Of a stretch of DNA of 64,000 nucleotides, positions 25,192 through 34,183 are shown piece after piece. The stretch spans positions 1-64,000 of the forward strand of contig NZ_JACIJI010000004.1 of NCBI RefSeq assembly GCF_014199335.1, read 5' to 3'. Below the pieces are notes generated by a model. That model was not told where the DNA came from. It saw only the letters and a list, made by a program, of their open reading frames with translations, and searched no databases. Every line of letters begins with the position of its first letter. Position 1 is the first letter of the stretch. The stretch is from Stakelama sediminis. Its GTDB lineage: Bacteria > Pseudomonadota > Alphaproteobacteria > Sphingomonadales > Sphingomonadaceae. The position numbers and the translations under genes were made by a program.

Positions 25192-26490
25192 TCAGGCAGA
25201 GGCTATGCCGCGCCTTGCGCTGAGCAGTACCGTCAAGCGTGCAATGCCATACAGCAGCGTGCCGCCGATAAGCATCGGCAGGATTTGCGCAAACGGCGCG
25301 CCACCCGCCATCCAGGTCAGGCCGACCAGCACCGCCCCGGCAATGAACGATATCAGAATCTCCACCGCATCGACGCGTCGTCCATCGGTACCCGGCTCAC
25401 GCCAGCGCAGCACCGGCAACACCAGCACCATGATGCAGCCGCCCAGAATGTTGGCGACTACATTGATCGTGGCCAGCGTTTCGAAATCACCCCACATCGC
25501 CATCACGCAGGCCATTCCGCCGATCAGGATGATCGCGTTGTCGGGCACCAGCCTGCGCCGCGACAGATGTCCGAACCAGCGCGGCAATATCTCCTGTTCT
25601 GCCATGCCATAGACCAGACGTGGCATGGCAACGATGCCGTTCAGCAGGTTTGCCCAGATCGAGAAGCCCGCCGCGATGACGATGGCGATTGTGCCCGCCG
25701 GTCCAGCCAGCTTCCCTGCCGCCATCGCCAGTGCGTTCTCGCCACCGCCTTCGGGCATGATCGCGGCAAAGGCGACGACCAGCAGCGCATAAAACAGCGT
25801 CACCCCGATCAGCACGGCCGCGATCGCGATCGTGACATTGCGTCTGGCATGCCGGACTTCGCCTGCCGACAACACCGCATAGACGAGGCCCGTATAGGCG
25901 TAGAAGGTGATGAGGATCGCGCTGCGATAGTCGCCTGCCGCCGGTGGCGAGACGCTGATCTGCGGACTGCCGAACAGGAATCCGCCGATGAGCAGCAGGA
26001 CGAGGGGCGTCAGCTTGATAAAGGTGATCAACCCCAGGGTGCGCACTGATTTTCGCATGCCCGCCAGCGCCAGCAGGGTTGCGGCAATCAGGGTCGCGAG
26101 TGTCGCCGTCAGATGGATCGCAGGCTGTGCGAGCGGCGGAAACAGCGCGGCGAGATAGGTGATCATGATCAGTGCATTGGCGGCCAGCGCAACGACCTGC
26201 GCGATCATCGCGCCCAGCCCGACCTGAAACGAAACGAATTTCCCGAACGCTGCTTCGGCATAGAGAACGGGGCCGCCATTGCTGTCGAACCGTCGGCTGA
26301 GCCGCGACAGGATGAAGGCGGAGGGAAAGTGAAGCAGTCCGACCGCGATGATCAGCAACGGCGCAAATGCACCGACCGATCCGGTAAGGATGGCGGGCAG
26401 GGCGAAAATCCCCGCCCCGATCATGCCGTTCAGGGTGAACAGCATGGGCGCGATCAGGCCGACACTGCGAACCGGAACCCGTTCCTGCAT
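25192..26490 (-). CDS. APC superfamily amino-acid/polyamine permease
   Basis: This roughly 432-residue protein has about 12 hydrophobic helices and the APC-family opening LIAPMLFTLNGMIGAGIFALP, where GMIGAGIF is the unwound TM1 substrate site. Further family features are SNGGPVLYAEAAFGKFVSF and FYAYTGLVYAVLSAGEV. It imports amino acids or related amines by proton symport; the substrate cannot be read from sequence. The frame starts with a GTG at 26508, but the ATG at 26490 lies behind GGAGAGG and is preferred. It is monocistronic and divergent from the oligopeptidase gene. Confidence 0.88.
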   Translation of the reverse strand: MQERVPVRSVGLIAPMLFTLNGMIGAGIFALPAILTGSVGAFAPLLIIAVGLLHFPSAFILSRLSRRFDSNGGPVLYAEAAFGKFVSFQVGLGAMIAQVVALAANALIMITYLAALFPPLAQPAIHLTATLATLIAATLLALAGMRKSVRTLGLITFIKLTPLVLLLIGGFLFGSPQISVSPPAAGDYRSAILITFYAYTGLVYAVLSAGEVRHARRNVTIAIAAVLIGVTLFYALLVVAFAAIMPEGGGENALAMAAGKLAGPAGTIAIVIAAGFSIWANLLNGIVAMPRLVYGMAEQEILPRWFGHLSRRRLVPDNAIILIGGMACVMAMWGDFETLATINVVANILGGCIMVLVLPVLRWREPGTDGRRVDAVEILISFIAGAVLVGLTWMAGGAPFAQILPMLIGGTLLYGIARLTVLLSARRGIASA

Positions 26491-26623
26491 GATGTCGCGC
26501 CTCTCCACCGCCGCCGATGCGCAACGGTACCGGTGCCTCGATGGGAAATCCTGAGGGAATTATGATGGCGGCGCTTTTCGAGCAGCGTTGCCGACCGGCG
26601 TTCGATTCCGTAGGGCTTGGCGC

Positions 26624-28696
26624 ATGACAACCAGCCCCAGGCCGCCCGTCGCGGCAACCCGCCCGCATAGCTACACCCGCCACGGCGTGACCATCGAAGA
26701 CCCATGGGCATGGATTCGCGCACCGGGATATCCCGCGCCGGTCGAGGATGCCGATGTGCTCGGCTATCTGGAGGCGGAGAACGCCTATTACGAAGCGGTG
26801 ATGGAGCCGCTGAAGCCGCTGGCCGACACGCTGTTCACCGAGATGCGCGGGCGGATCAAGGAAGACGATGCGACCGTCCCGCAAAAGGACGGCGACTGGC
26901 TCTACTGGACCGATTTCGAGAAGGGCGGCGAATATCGCCGCTGGTGGCGCAAGCCGGTGGGCGGGGGCGAGGATCAGCTGATCCTCGACGAACCGGCGCT
27001 GGCGAAGGGCAAGGAGTATTTCTCGCTGGGTGCGTTTGCGGTCAGCCCGGACGGCAGGCTGCTCGCCTATGCGGTGGATGACAGCGGCGCGGAGCGATTC
27101 GAGATTCGCGTGAAGGATCTCGAAACCGGCGCCCTGTTGCCCGATACCATTCCCGGCATGTTGTCGTCGATCGTATGGACGGCGGACTCGAAGGGCTTTC
27201 TCTACGGCCTCGCCAACGAGCACTGGCGCACCGACAATGCGCGCTGGCACAGGCTGGGCGACGATCCGGCGGACGATGTCGAACTCTATCATGAAGACGA
27301 TGACGGCTGGCGCGTGTCGGTGGGCGAAACGCAGTCGCGCAACTGGCTGGTGATTTCGGCCGGCGACCATGTGACCAGTGAGATTTACCTGCTTCCCGCC
27401 GACAATCCGGCGGCCGAGCCGATCCTGGTCGCCGCCCGCAAGCCGGGGCGCGAATATGATGTGGAGGAACATGACGGCACGCTGTTCATCCACACCAACG
27501 ACACCCATACCAACTGGCGGCTGGTGACGGCGAGTATCGACGCACCCGGAGATTGGGTGGAGCGGATCGCGCCGTCCGACGATTTCTACATGACGGGTGT
27601 CACCTGTTTCGCGGATTTCTTCGTCGTGGAAGGGCGTGACCGGGGCCTCGATCAGGTCGAAATCCACCGCTACGACCCGACAATCGCACCGCACCGGATC
27701 GTCTTTCCCGAAAGCAGCTATGTCGCGGGCGAGGGCGATAATCCCGAATATGCGATTACGAAGCTGCGGCTGGGCTATGAATCGATGGTCACGCCGGGAA
27801 CCGTCTATGATTACGACATTGCGACCGGCACGCTCGAAACGCTGAAGGTACAGGAAATCCCGTCGGGCTATGACGCGTCGGGCTATGCCAGCGAGCGGCT
27901 GGAAATTACCGCGCGCGACGGGACGGCGGTGCCGGTATCGGTGGTCTATCCGAAGGATTTTCCGCGCGACGGGTCGGGCAGGCTCTACCTCTATGCCTAT
28001 GGCGCCTATGGCCATGCGATCCCGCCGGGATTTTCGACCGGGCGGCTGAGCTTCCTCGATCGCGGCATGGCCTATGCCATCGCGCATATCCGCGGTGGCG
28101 ACGATCTGGGCCAGCAATGGTATCTCGACGGCAAGCTGGAAAAGCGCACCAACAGCTTTACCGATTTCGTCGATGCGGCGAAGGGGCTGATCGAACGCGG
28201 CTTCACCGCGCCGGGCAATATCGCGATTTGCGGGCGTTCGGCGGGTGGCGAGCTGATGGGTGCGGTCGCCAATTCCGACCCCGATCTGTGGGGCGTGGTG
28301 GTGGCCGATGTGCCGTTCGTCGATGTGCTCAACACGATGCTCGACGAAAGCCTGCCGCTGACGCCCGGCGAGTGGCCGGAATGGGGCAATCCGATCGAGG
28401 ACAAGGCGGCGTTCGACCTGATCCGCAGCTATTCGCCCTATGACAATGTCGAGGCGAAACCCTATCCGCCGATGTTCATTTCAGGCGGGTTGAACGATCC
28501 GCGCGTGACCTATTGGGAACCGGCGAAATGGGCGGCGAAGCTGCGCGCGACCAGGACCGACGATCATGTGCTGGTGCTGAAGACCAATATGGGTGCAGGC
28601 CATGGCGGCAAATCGGGGCGCTGGGAATCGCTGCGCGAGGCGGCGGAGGAAAACGCGTTCGTGCTGTGGCAGCTTGGGCTGGCGGAGATGGGGTAA
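26624..28696 (+). CDS. ptrB: Oligopeptidase B (S9 family serine peptidase)
   Basis: This 690-residue enzyme is a prolyl-oligopeptidase-fold serine peptidase of the oligopeptidase B type, cleaving short peptides after basic residues. The N-terminal TRHGVTIEDPWAWIR and the propeller region precede the alpha/beta-hydrolase domain. The nucleophile is in CGRSAGGELMG, the Asp follows SGGLNDPRVTYWEP and the His is in GAGHGGKSGR; LYAYGAYG and LPLTPGEWPEWGNP are also family-typical. No signal peptide is seen, so it is cytoplasmic. The start is the ATG at 26624, not the upstream frame extension. Confidence 0.93.
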   Translation: MTTSPRPPVAATRPHSYTRHGVTIEDPWAWIRAPGYPAPVEDADVLGYLEAENAYYEAVMEPLKPLADTLFTEMRGRIKEDDATVPQKDGDWLYWTDFEKGGEYRRWWRKPVGGGEDQLILDEPALAKGKEYFSLGAFAVSPDGRLLAYAVDDSGAERFEIRVKDLETGALLPDTIPGMLSSIVWTADSKGFLYGLANEHWRTDNARWHRLGDDPADDVELYHEDDDGWRVSVGETQSRNWLVISAGDHVTSEIYLLPADNPAAEPILVAARKPGREYDVEEHDGTLFIHTNDTHTNWRLVTASIDAPGDWVERIAPSDDFYMTGVTCFADFFVVEGRDRGLDQVEIHRYDPTIAPHRIVFPESSYVAGEGDNPEYAITKLRLGYESMVTPGTVYDYDIATGTLETLKVQEIPSGYDASGYASERLEITARDGTAVPVSVVYPKDFPRDGSGRLYLYAYGAYGHAIPPGFSTGRLSFLDRGMAYAIAHIRGGDDLGQQWYLDGKLEKRTNSFTDFVDAAKGLIERGFTAPGNIAICGRSAGGELMGAVANSDPDLWGVVVADVPFVDVLNTMLDESLPLTPGEWPEWGNPIEDKAAFDLIRSYSPYDNVEAKPYPPMFISGGLNDPRVTYWEPAKWAAKLRATRTDDHVLVLKTNMGAGHGGKSGRWESLREAAEENAFVLWQLGLAEMG

Positions 28697-28702
28697 TCTC
28701 CG

Positions 28703-28763
28703 CGTCATCGCGAGCGAAGCGAGCCGGATGGACTGCCGCGTCGCTTCGCTCCTCGCAGTGACG
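28703..28763. repeat. REP-like palindromic element
   Basis: An imperfect inverted repeat of about 61 bases starting CGTCATCGCGAGCGAAGCGA and ending CGCAGTGACG lies between two genes converging here. This is the common intergenic repeat type of many alphaproteobacteria; it may act as a bidirectional terminator. Confidence 0.7.
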
Positions 28764-28768
28764 GGGGT

Positions 28769-29884
28769 TCAATGGCAGCAGTGATGTTTCGGCGCGGGCT
28801 GTTTCTTGCTCAGGAGGTAGAGCCATATGGCCAGCGCACCGAAGGCGATGTTGAGCCAGAAGGTATAGTCGATCGAGAAGGTCATCAGCTTGACCCGAAT
28901 GTCGGGCTGTAGCTGCGGCACCAGTCCGAGCGCGTTGAAGCCGAGATCGACAAGGATCGCGGCGATCACCATCGAAGCATAGAGCACCGCGCCGATATAG
29001 GCGGCCATGCGCAGCCCGAAATAGCGGCGATAGGCATCGAGCAGCGGCAGGATGATGAGGTCGCCGTAAATGAAGGCGATGACACCGCCGAAGGTCGCCC
29101 CGCTTGCCCACAGGATCGCGGCCAGCGGCACATTGCCGATCGAGCAGAGAAAGGTCAGCGACGCGACGATGGGGCCGAGGATGGCGTTGGCGGGGATCTG
29201 GATCGCGGCGGGCGCGTTCGACAGGAACAGCGAGTGCCAGAAGCTGTCGGGCACGAATGCGGCGATCAGGCCGCCGACCGCGAAGCCGATGGCCAGATCC
29301 TTCCACAGCATCGACCAGTCCATGGTGAAGTGCCGCGCAACCGCCAGTCGGCCCTCACGGCTTGCCAGCCGCTGCCACCAATGCTCGCCCGGCGGCATGG
29401 CGCCGCCATGACCGTGTCCGTCGCCCGATTCCATGTGCGAGCGGGCGTCCTCCGCCAGCTTCGCCGGATAAGTCGCCTTGACGATCAGGCTCATCACCAG
29501 GATCAGCACGATGCCGCCGACCCATTCGGCGACCATGAATTGCCAGCCCATCAGCAGATAGAGCACGATGCCTAGTTCGATGACGAGGTTGGTGGAGGCG
29601 AAGAGGAAGGCCAGCGCCACCTCCAGCGCCGCACCCTTGCGGAACAGCGTGCGGGTGATCGAGGTGGAGGCGAAGGAGCAGCTTGAACTGGCGGCGCCCA
29701 GCAATGCGGCCAGCCCGATCTGACGCGGGCCGCCCTTGCCCAGCCGCGCGCGCAGCGCCTCATTGGGGACGACCGTCTGCAACGCCGCGGAAATCGCGAA
29801 GCCCAGCACCAGCGTCCAGCCGGTTTTCCAGAACATGCCCAGCGCCATCAACAGCGCGTCGCCCAGCCGATCGATAATGCCCAT
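28769..29884 (-). CDS. Permease, DUF318/YraQ-like (SO_0444-type efflux family)
   Basis: This 371-residue protein has about eight to ten hydrophobic helices. The conserved ASSSCSFASTSITRTLFRKGA loop and the second half-repeat FLCSIGNVPLAAILWASG match the DUF318 permease family, in which paired cysteine-containing loops line the pore. A long hydrophilic His-rich segment (MESGDGHGHGGAMPPGEHWW) lies between the halves, and the protein ends KHHCCH, both suggestive of metal binding; some family members export Cu or Zn. No regulator or metal-resistance genes adjoin it, so the substrate is a guess. Confidence 0.82.
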   Translation of the reverse strand: MGIIDRLGDALLMALGMFWKTGWTLVLGFAISAALQTVVPNEALRARLGKGGPRQIGLAALLGAASSSCSFASTSITRTLFRKGAALEVALAFLFASTNLVIELGIVLYLLMGWQFMVAEWVGGIVLILVMSLIVKATYPAKLAEDARSHMESGDGHGHGGAMPPGEHWWQRLASREGRLAVARHFTMDWSMLWKDLAIGFAVGGLIAAFVPDSFWHSLFLSNAPAAIQIPANAILGPIVASLTFLCSIGNVPLAAILWASGATFGGVIAFIYGDLIILPLLDAYRRYFGLRMAAYIGAVLYASMVIAAILVDLGFNALGLVPQLQPDIRVKLMTFSIDYTFWLNIAFGALAIWLYLLSKKQPAPKHHCCH

Positions 29885-29987
29885 GTGCCGCTACATGATA
29901 CGGGGGTGGGGTATTTTCAACCGCTAATATGCGGGACAGGGCAGGGCGGCCTCACAACCCCTTGCGGCGGCGCCGGGCAGGCGCCTC

Positions 29988-30193
29988 TCAGAGCGCAAGC
30001 AGGGCTTTGCCGATCCGTATCAGGTCAGGAATGCGATATAGGATATGATTACCACGATCCTTGAAGATTGATGGGCGCACGTAATCAGATGCGACTCCCG
30101 CATAGAGCAGCGTGTCGTTCAGCGGATATTCGGTTCTTCCGCCAGCAGTGCACCGATGCGATGGAGCAGGTGCTGGGTTTGATTATCGGGCAC
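29988..30193 (-). pseudogene. Frameshifted small gene, unrecognised product
   Basis: A GTG at 30193 with AGGAG eight bases upstream opens a frame reading VPDNQTQHLLHRIGALLAEE and PNIR, then stops. Shifting one base at about 30121 restores a protein-like continuation reading LNDTLLYAGVASDYVRPSIF and DRGNHILYRIPDLIRIGKALLAL before a stop at 29988. The two halves together would give a protein of about 68 residues. It is therefore either a recently broken gene or a base error in the assembly. Family unknown. Confidence 0.6.
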
Positions 30194-30715
30194 CGTGTTT
30201 CTCCTTTGGTTCGTTGCAAATCCGCTGGTGATCGTGGCGCATCGCGACGGCATGGTAGCTTGCTATGCGAAGGCGTTCGTGATGGGCATCTGTATTCGCA
30301 AAAGCTTGGGAGGATATTTCGTCTCAGCCCGTCCACCACATATTCGAGGCGATTGGCAGACGCCGGATGCGTGCAGCCGACCCGGAATGGCTTGAAAGCG
30401 GTATAGAAGAAAGGAGGGGTGCTGGGGTGATAAGACAAATCGACGCCAGAATGAGTTGCTTTTTTCAGTAAGCCAATTCGAAAGCTTGAGAGACGGAAAA
30501 AGGTGGGTTTGCGCATGTCTGCTTTAAGCGCATCGTTTCGTAAAGCTGGCATTGCCTTGACAGGCCAAGTCGGGCCGAACTCGCAAAATTAGACGGCCGA
30601 ACGTTCGACGCAAAGGCAACTTGCACCCAATAGCCGCGCCATTTGGACGGTTTCACGTTCGTCTATCAATGGATCGTCACTGGACAGTCGCCTTCCATCG
30701 TTAAGACGTTAGGTG
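30194..30715. other. Stretch without a recognisable gene
   Basis: About 520 bases between the broken small gene and the XRE regulator. Open frames on both strands look random. The stretch is AT-richer than the flanking core genes, consistent with inserted or decaying accessory DNA. No tRNA, repeat or operator is recognised. Confidence 0.4.
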
Positions 30716-30934
30716 TTAGTCGCCTTCCCATCCAAATACATCTTCCAGACCGACATTGAACAGTCGCGCAATGCGAAAGCTGGTTTCGAGGCTGGGGGAA
30801 TAGCGCCCCAGCTCAATGGCGATGATTGTGTGGCGCGTGACCCCCACCGCCTCGCCCAGCGCGGCCTGGCTCATCTGGCCGTGTTTCTCGCGCAAGCTCC
30901 GCACGCGGTTGGTGATTGGGGGGCGCTTACCCAT
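30716..30934 (-). CDS. XRE-family transcriptional regulator
   Basis: This 72-residue protein is a single-domain Cro/C1-type repressor. The helix-turn-helix reads MSQAALGEAVGVTRHTIIAI followed by ELGRYSPSLETSFRIARLF. The NRVRSLREKHGQMSQAALGE opening is the compact YgzD-like type. It is second in a two-gene unit, 12 bases after a four-helix membrane protein gene, a pairing common across bacteria and archaea. It is probably an autorepressor that binds the two palindromes upstream of the unit. Confidence 0.9.
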   Translation of the reverse strand: MGKRPPITNRVRSLREKHGQMSQAALGEAVGVTRHTIIAIELGRYSPSLETSFRIARLFNVGLEDVFGWEGD

Positions 30935-30946
30935 AGTCCCGCCCCG

Positions 30947-31351
30947 TCAGACCGCGCGGCGGAAAAGGAAAATCTGGAACAGGTATTCTGCCAACTGCGC
31001 CACGATTAGCGCGCCAACGATGGCGTGAACCAGCAGGGTGGCGCTCCACCCACCAATATACATGATGATGGCAGTGATGACGCCGAGGCCGAGCACGATG
31101 CCCGACCAATTGCCGGCACGGTCCATCACGATCCGCTCGCGCTCATCGGCGCTGGCGTGAGCTTCTCTCGGTGAGAGGATTGCGAGAACTGTCTGCGCGA
31201 TAATCGACAGCACGATCACTGCGAGAACATAGGAGATGAGCGGGCCGATGACAGGGGCTTGCGGTGCGGCTGCGACCAGTTGAGCATACCAAACCCCGGT
31301 AACGAGCATGATCGCCCCCATAGCCCAGGCAGATTTTTCCTTGAAAGACAT
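30947..31351 (-). CDS. Four-helix membrane protein (DUF2178-like)
   Basis: This 134-residue integral membrane protein has four hydrophobic helices (about 10-26, 38-60, 82-103, 109-130) and a conserved central loop SPREAHASADERERIVMDRA, typical of small DUF2178-like proteins encoded beside XRE regulators. Function is unknown. The ATG at 31351 was selected because AGGAG lies 10 bases upstream; the frame remains open for 25 codons through the operator region. Confidence 0.78.
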   Translation of the reverse strand: MSFKEKSAWAMGAIMLVTGVWYAQLVAAAPQAPVIGPLISYVLAVIVLSIIAQTVLAILSPREAHASADERERIVMDRAGNWSGIVLGLGVITAIIMYIGGWSATLLVHAIVGALIVAQLAEYLFQIFLFRRAV

Positions 31352-31369
31352 GGCGTGAATCTCCTGTTC

Positions 31370-31389
31370 ATGTAGAATATTTTCTACAT
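31370..31389. promoter_or_regulatory. Palindromic operator, proximal copy
   Basis: ATGTAGAA and TTCTACAT flank a TATT spacer to give a 20-base palindrome. It overlaps a candidate -10 hexamer TATGTA (minus strand, 31385-31390) and lies 18 bases before the membrane-protein start. It is likely bound by the XRE regulator encoded downstream. Confidence 0.7.
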
Positions 31390-31406
31390 AGAAGATCTGC
31401 GAGCAT

Positions 31407-31426
31407 ATGTCGAATATTTTCGACAT
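31407..31426. promoter_or_regulatory. Palindromic operator, distal copy
   Basis: ATGTCGAA and TTCGACAT flank the same TATT spacer; only two symmetric positions differ from the proximal copy. The centres are 37 bases apart. It overlaps a candidate -35 hexamer TTCGAC (minus strand, 31409-31414) spaced 18 bases from the -10. Confidence 0.7.
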
Positions 31427-31560
31427 AGTTCGGCCGACGTTTTACTCACCGCTCGAAGCATGTCGGATTTGATCGCTCTCGGAGACCCCTAAACCGATAT
31501 CGAATGACTGCGATTAAGGTCGGATCCTGAAAGGCGGTTTTTTGGCGCAGGTTTCAGAGT

Positions 31561-31884
31561 TGGTGCGGGCGGGGGGACTCGAACCCCCACGAGCCTTTCG
31601 GCCCTACGGATTTTCGTACCAGCTACGGCTTTCGCCGCCGCTCAACCCTTGAGCGTTTGTGGTCTGGACTATCCCTTCACCCTGCTTCGCGTGCGCGAAG
31701 GACAGGTGCTGCCCGTCTAGTCTCTACACCTTCCGCCGACAGCGCATGGCCGTTGGCGGCTTGGCTCGGGATCGCCATCTGACAGGGTTCCCCGAATTTG
31801 AGCAGTTCTGCATCCCGGGTTTCCCGCAGGAGCACTCAATTGTGTGTCCAAGTCCGTTGCGTCTACCGATTTCGCCACGCCCGC
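31561..31884 (-). tRNA. tRNA-Leu (TAA) interrupted by a group I intron
   Basis: The minus strand contains a 35-base 5' exon (31850-31884, GCGGGCG acceptor to CGGACTT) and a 54-base 3' exon (31561-31614, AAAATCCG through the variable arm and T-arm to CGCCCGC, A and CCA). Joined, they form a class II tRNA whose anticodon loop CTTAAAA gives anticodon TAA. The acceptor strands pair perfectly. The insertion point, after the first anticodon base, is the one used by cyanobacterial and plastid tRNA-Leu introns. Confidence 0.92.
31615..31849 (-). ncRNA. Group I self-splicing intron in tRNA-Leu
   Basis: The 235-base intron shows the group I core: GCCAAGCCG (P/Q region), GAGACTAGACGGG (minus strand of 31712-31724, R/P7) and GGGATAGTCCAGACC (minus strand of 31661-31675, S/P7 3'). 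The final intron base is G. The internal guide AATTGAG pairs with the 5' exon end CTT, placing a U-G wobble at the splice site. There is no homing endonuclease gene. Confidence 0.9.
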
Positions 31885-32026
31885 ACAGGCACGACCGCGC
31901 CGGTATAGGCAGGCGTATCGCGTGCGCCAAGCGGGATGTGACTGAAAAAAGAAGCCGGCCATGTATCGGCATCGGCAAGGAGCCGGGAGCCATTGCCCGG
32001 TCCAGGTCATCCGGGACGTTGCGCCT

Positions 32027-32305
32027 TCAGGCGTTGAGGCGGACGCGCATTTCCTTGCCCGGTTTGAAATAGGGCACGCGCTTGGCCTGCACATCGACCG
32101 ATTCGCCGGTGCGCGGATTGCGGCCGGTGCGTGCATCGCGGGCGCGGGTCGAAAAGGCACCGAAGCCGCGCAGTTCGACACGCCCGTCCTGTGCCAGCCG
32201 CGTGCTGATCGTGTCGAAGAAAACCGTCACGATGCGTTCGATATCGCCCAGGGCGAGATCGGGGTTGTCGCGTGCAAGAAGCTGCACCAGTTCGGAACGG
32301 ATCAT
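32027..32305 (-). CDS. ihfB: Integration host factor subunit beta
   Basis: This 92-residue protein is the HU/IHF-fold DNA-bending subunit beta. [17 protein letters not shown] opens the dimerisation region, and the DNA-binding arm shows [20 protein letters not shown] and [20 protein letters not shown]. The beta identity is supported by its position after rpsA, the conserved proteobacterial order cmk-rpsA-ihfB. The ATG at 32305 is chosen over an upstream in-frame start whose 14 residues are out of family. It is separated from rpsA by a terminator-like hairpin, so it likely has its own promoter. Confidence 0.96.
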   Translation of the reverse strand: MIRSELVQLLARDNPDLALGDIERIVTVFFDTISTRLAQDGRVELRGFGAFSTRARDARTGRNPRTGESVDVQAKRVPYFKPGKEMRVRLNA

Positions 32306-32414
32306 TCCACTTCCCCCATGATGTGATGCATCGGGATTATACCACATGCCTGATGATCAGGCGACCGGGGCAAAGGTGTAGCTACCCCATTGATCCATAT
32401 CAAGATCTGTATAC

Positions 32415-32448
32415 GAAAAAGGCGGCGGAAGATTGCTCTTCCACCGCC
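32415..32448 (-). terminator. Rho-independent terminator of rpsA
   Basis: On the minus strand a 12-base stem (437-448 against 421-432 of 32400, one G-T wobble) with a four-base loop is followed directly by TTTTT. It lies 23 bases past the rpsA stop. Confidence 0.85.
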
Positions 32449-32470
32449 CGATTTTCGTCCCGGATCGGGA

Positions 32471-34183
32471 TCAGCCTTCGTCGCCGCCGCGCGCCTTCAG
32501 CGCTTCGCCGAGAATGTCGCCCAGCGATGCGCCCGAATCGGACGAACCGTACTGCGCAACCGCCTGCTTCTCTTCGGCGATCTGCAGCGCCTTGATCGAG
32601 AAGGTCGGCTTCTTGGAACGGTCGAACCCGGTGACCATCGCGTCGAACTTCTGGCCGACCTGGAAACGGTCGGGGCGCTGTTCGTCGCGGTCGCGGCCAA
32701 GGTCGCTGCGCTTGATGAAGCCGGTGGCACCATCGTCGCCGGCCTGTACCTCAAGACCCGCATCGCGGACTTCCAGCACGCTGACGGTAACGATCGCACC
32801 CTTGGACAGGCGGTCGCCCGAGGTGGCGACACCGACGGTCGGCGCACCGCGCTCAAGCTGCTTCATGCCCAGGCTGATGCGTTCCTTGTCCGGCTCGACG
32901 GCCAGCACGATGGCCTGAACCGTTTCGCCCTTGCGGTGCAGGTTGAGCGCATCCTCGCCCGAAATGCCCCAGGCGATGTCGGACATGTGGACCATGCCGT
33001 CGACATCGTTGTCGAGACCGACGAACAGGCCGAATTCGGTGGCGTTCTTGACTTCGCCCTCGACGGTCGAGCCGACGGGATGTTCTTCCGCGAACTTCTC
33101 CCACGGATTGGCCTGCGCCTGCTTCAGGCCCAGCGAGATGCGGCGCTTGTCTTCGTCGACTTCCAGCACCATGACCTCGACCTCCTGAGAGGTGGAGACG
33201 ATCTTGCCCGGATGGACGTTCTTCTTCGTCCAGCTCATTTCGGAAACATGGACCAGACCTTCGATGCCCGGTTCCAGTTCCACGAACGCACCATATTCGG
33301 TGATGTTGGTGACGCGGCCCGCCAGCTTCATGCCGACCGGATATTTGGCCGATGCGCCTTCCCACGGATCGCTCTCGAGCTGCTTCATGCCCAGCGAGAT
33401 ACGCTGCGTCTCGCGGTTGATGCGGATGATCTGCACCTTCACCGTCTGGCCGATTTCCAGCATCTCGCTGGGGTGGCCGACGCGCTTGTAGGAAAGGTCG
33501 GTGACGTGCAGCAGGCCGTCAATGCCGCCCAGATCGACGAACGCACCGTAATCGGTGATGTTCTTGACCACGCCCTCGATAATCTGGCCTTCGGTCAGCG
33601 ACTGGATCAGGCCCGAACGCTGCTCGGCGCGGGTTTCTTCCAGAACCGCGCGACGCGATACGACGATGTTGCCGCGCTTGCGGTCCATCTTCAGGATCTG
33701 GAACGGCTGCGGCATGTCCATCAGCGGGGTGACATCGCGCACCGGGCGGATATCGACCTGGCTGCCGGGCAGGAAGGCGACGGCGCCGTTCAGGTCGACG
33801 GTGAAGCCGCCCTTCACGCGGCCGAAGATCACGCCTTCGACGCGCGCACTTTCGGCATATTCGGCTTCCAGCTTGTCCCAGGCGGCTTCGCGGCGGGCGC
33901 GGTCGCGGCTCAGCATCGCTTCGCCGTTCGCATTTTCGACGCGGTCGATATAGACTTCGACCTCATCCCCCACGTTCAGTTCCGCCTTCTGACCCGGTGC
34001 GGCGAATTCACGCAGCGGCACGCGGCCTTCGGACTTCAGGCCGACGTCGATGACGGCCATGTCGTTTTCAATTCCGGTAACGGTGCCGATGACGACGCGG
34101 CCTTCAAAGCTGTCGGCGCCGCCAAGGGTCTGTTCAAGCATCGCCGCGAAATCGTCGCGGCTGGGGTTTGCCGTAGTGGCCAT
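32471..34183 (-). CDS. rpsA: 30S ribosomal protein S1
   Basis: This 570-residue protein carries six S1 OB-fold repeats; repeat cores such as TDYGAFVDLGGIDGLLHVTD, TEYGAFVELEPGIEGLVHVS and TEFGLFVGLDNDVDGMVHMS are plain. The alphaproteobacterial length (about 565) fits. It binds mRNA on the small subunit and is needed for initiation on structured or weak-SD messages. It lies downstream of aroA-cmk with a 207-base leader, in which S1 autoregulation would be expected. Confidence 0.98.
   Translation of the reverse strand: MATTANPSRDDFAAMLEQTLGGADSFEGRVVIGTVTGIENDMAVIDVGLKSEGRVPLREFAAPGQKAELNVGDEVEVYIDRVENANGEAMLSRDRARREAAWDKLEAEYAESARVEGVIFGRVKGGFTVDLNGAVAFLPGSQVDIRPVRDVTPLMDMPQPFQILKMDRKRGNIVVSRRAVLEETRAEQRSGLIQSLTEGQIIEGVVKNITDYGAFVDLGGIDGLLHVTDLSYKRVGHPSEMLEIGQTVKVQIIRINRETQRISLGMKQLESDPWEGASAKYPVGMKLAGRVTNITEYGAFVELEPGIEGLVHVSEMSWTKKNVHPGKIVSTSQEVEVMVLEVDEDKRRISLGLKQAQANPWEKFAEEHPVGSTVEGEVKNATEFGLFVGLDNDVDGMVHMSDIAWGISGEDALNLHRKGETVQAIVLAVEPDKERISLGMKQLERGAPTVGVATSGDRLSKGAIVTVSVLEVRDAGLEVQAGDDGATGFIKRSDLGRDRDEQRPDRFQVGQKFDAMVTGFDRSKKPTFSIKALQIAEEKQAVAQYGSSDSGASLGDILGEALKARGGDEG

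Noticed and set aside
25487..28117. 876-residue open frame on the minus strand
   Set aside because: It spans the permease in the wrong frame and runs antisense to oligopeptidase B; both real genes show full family motifs in other frames.
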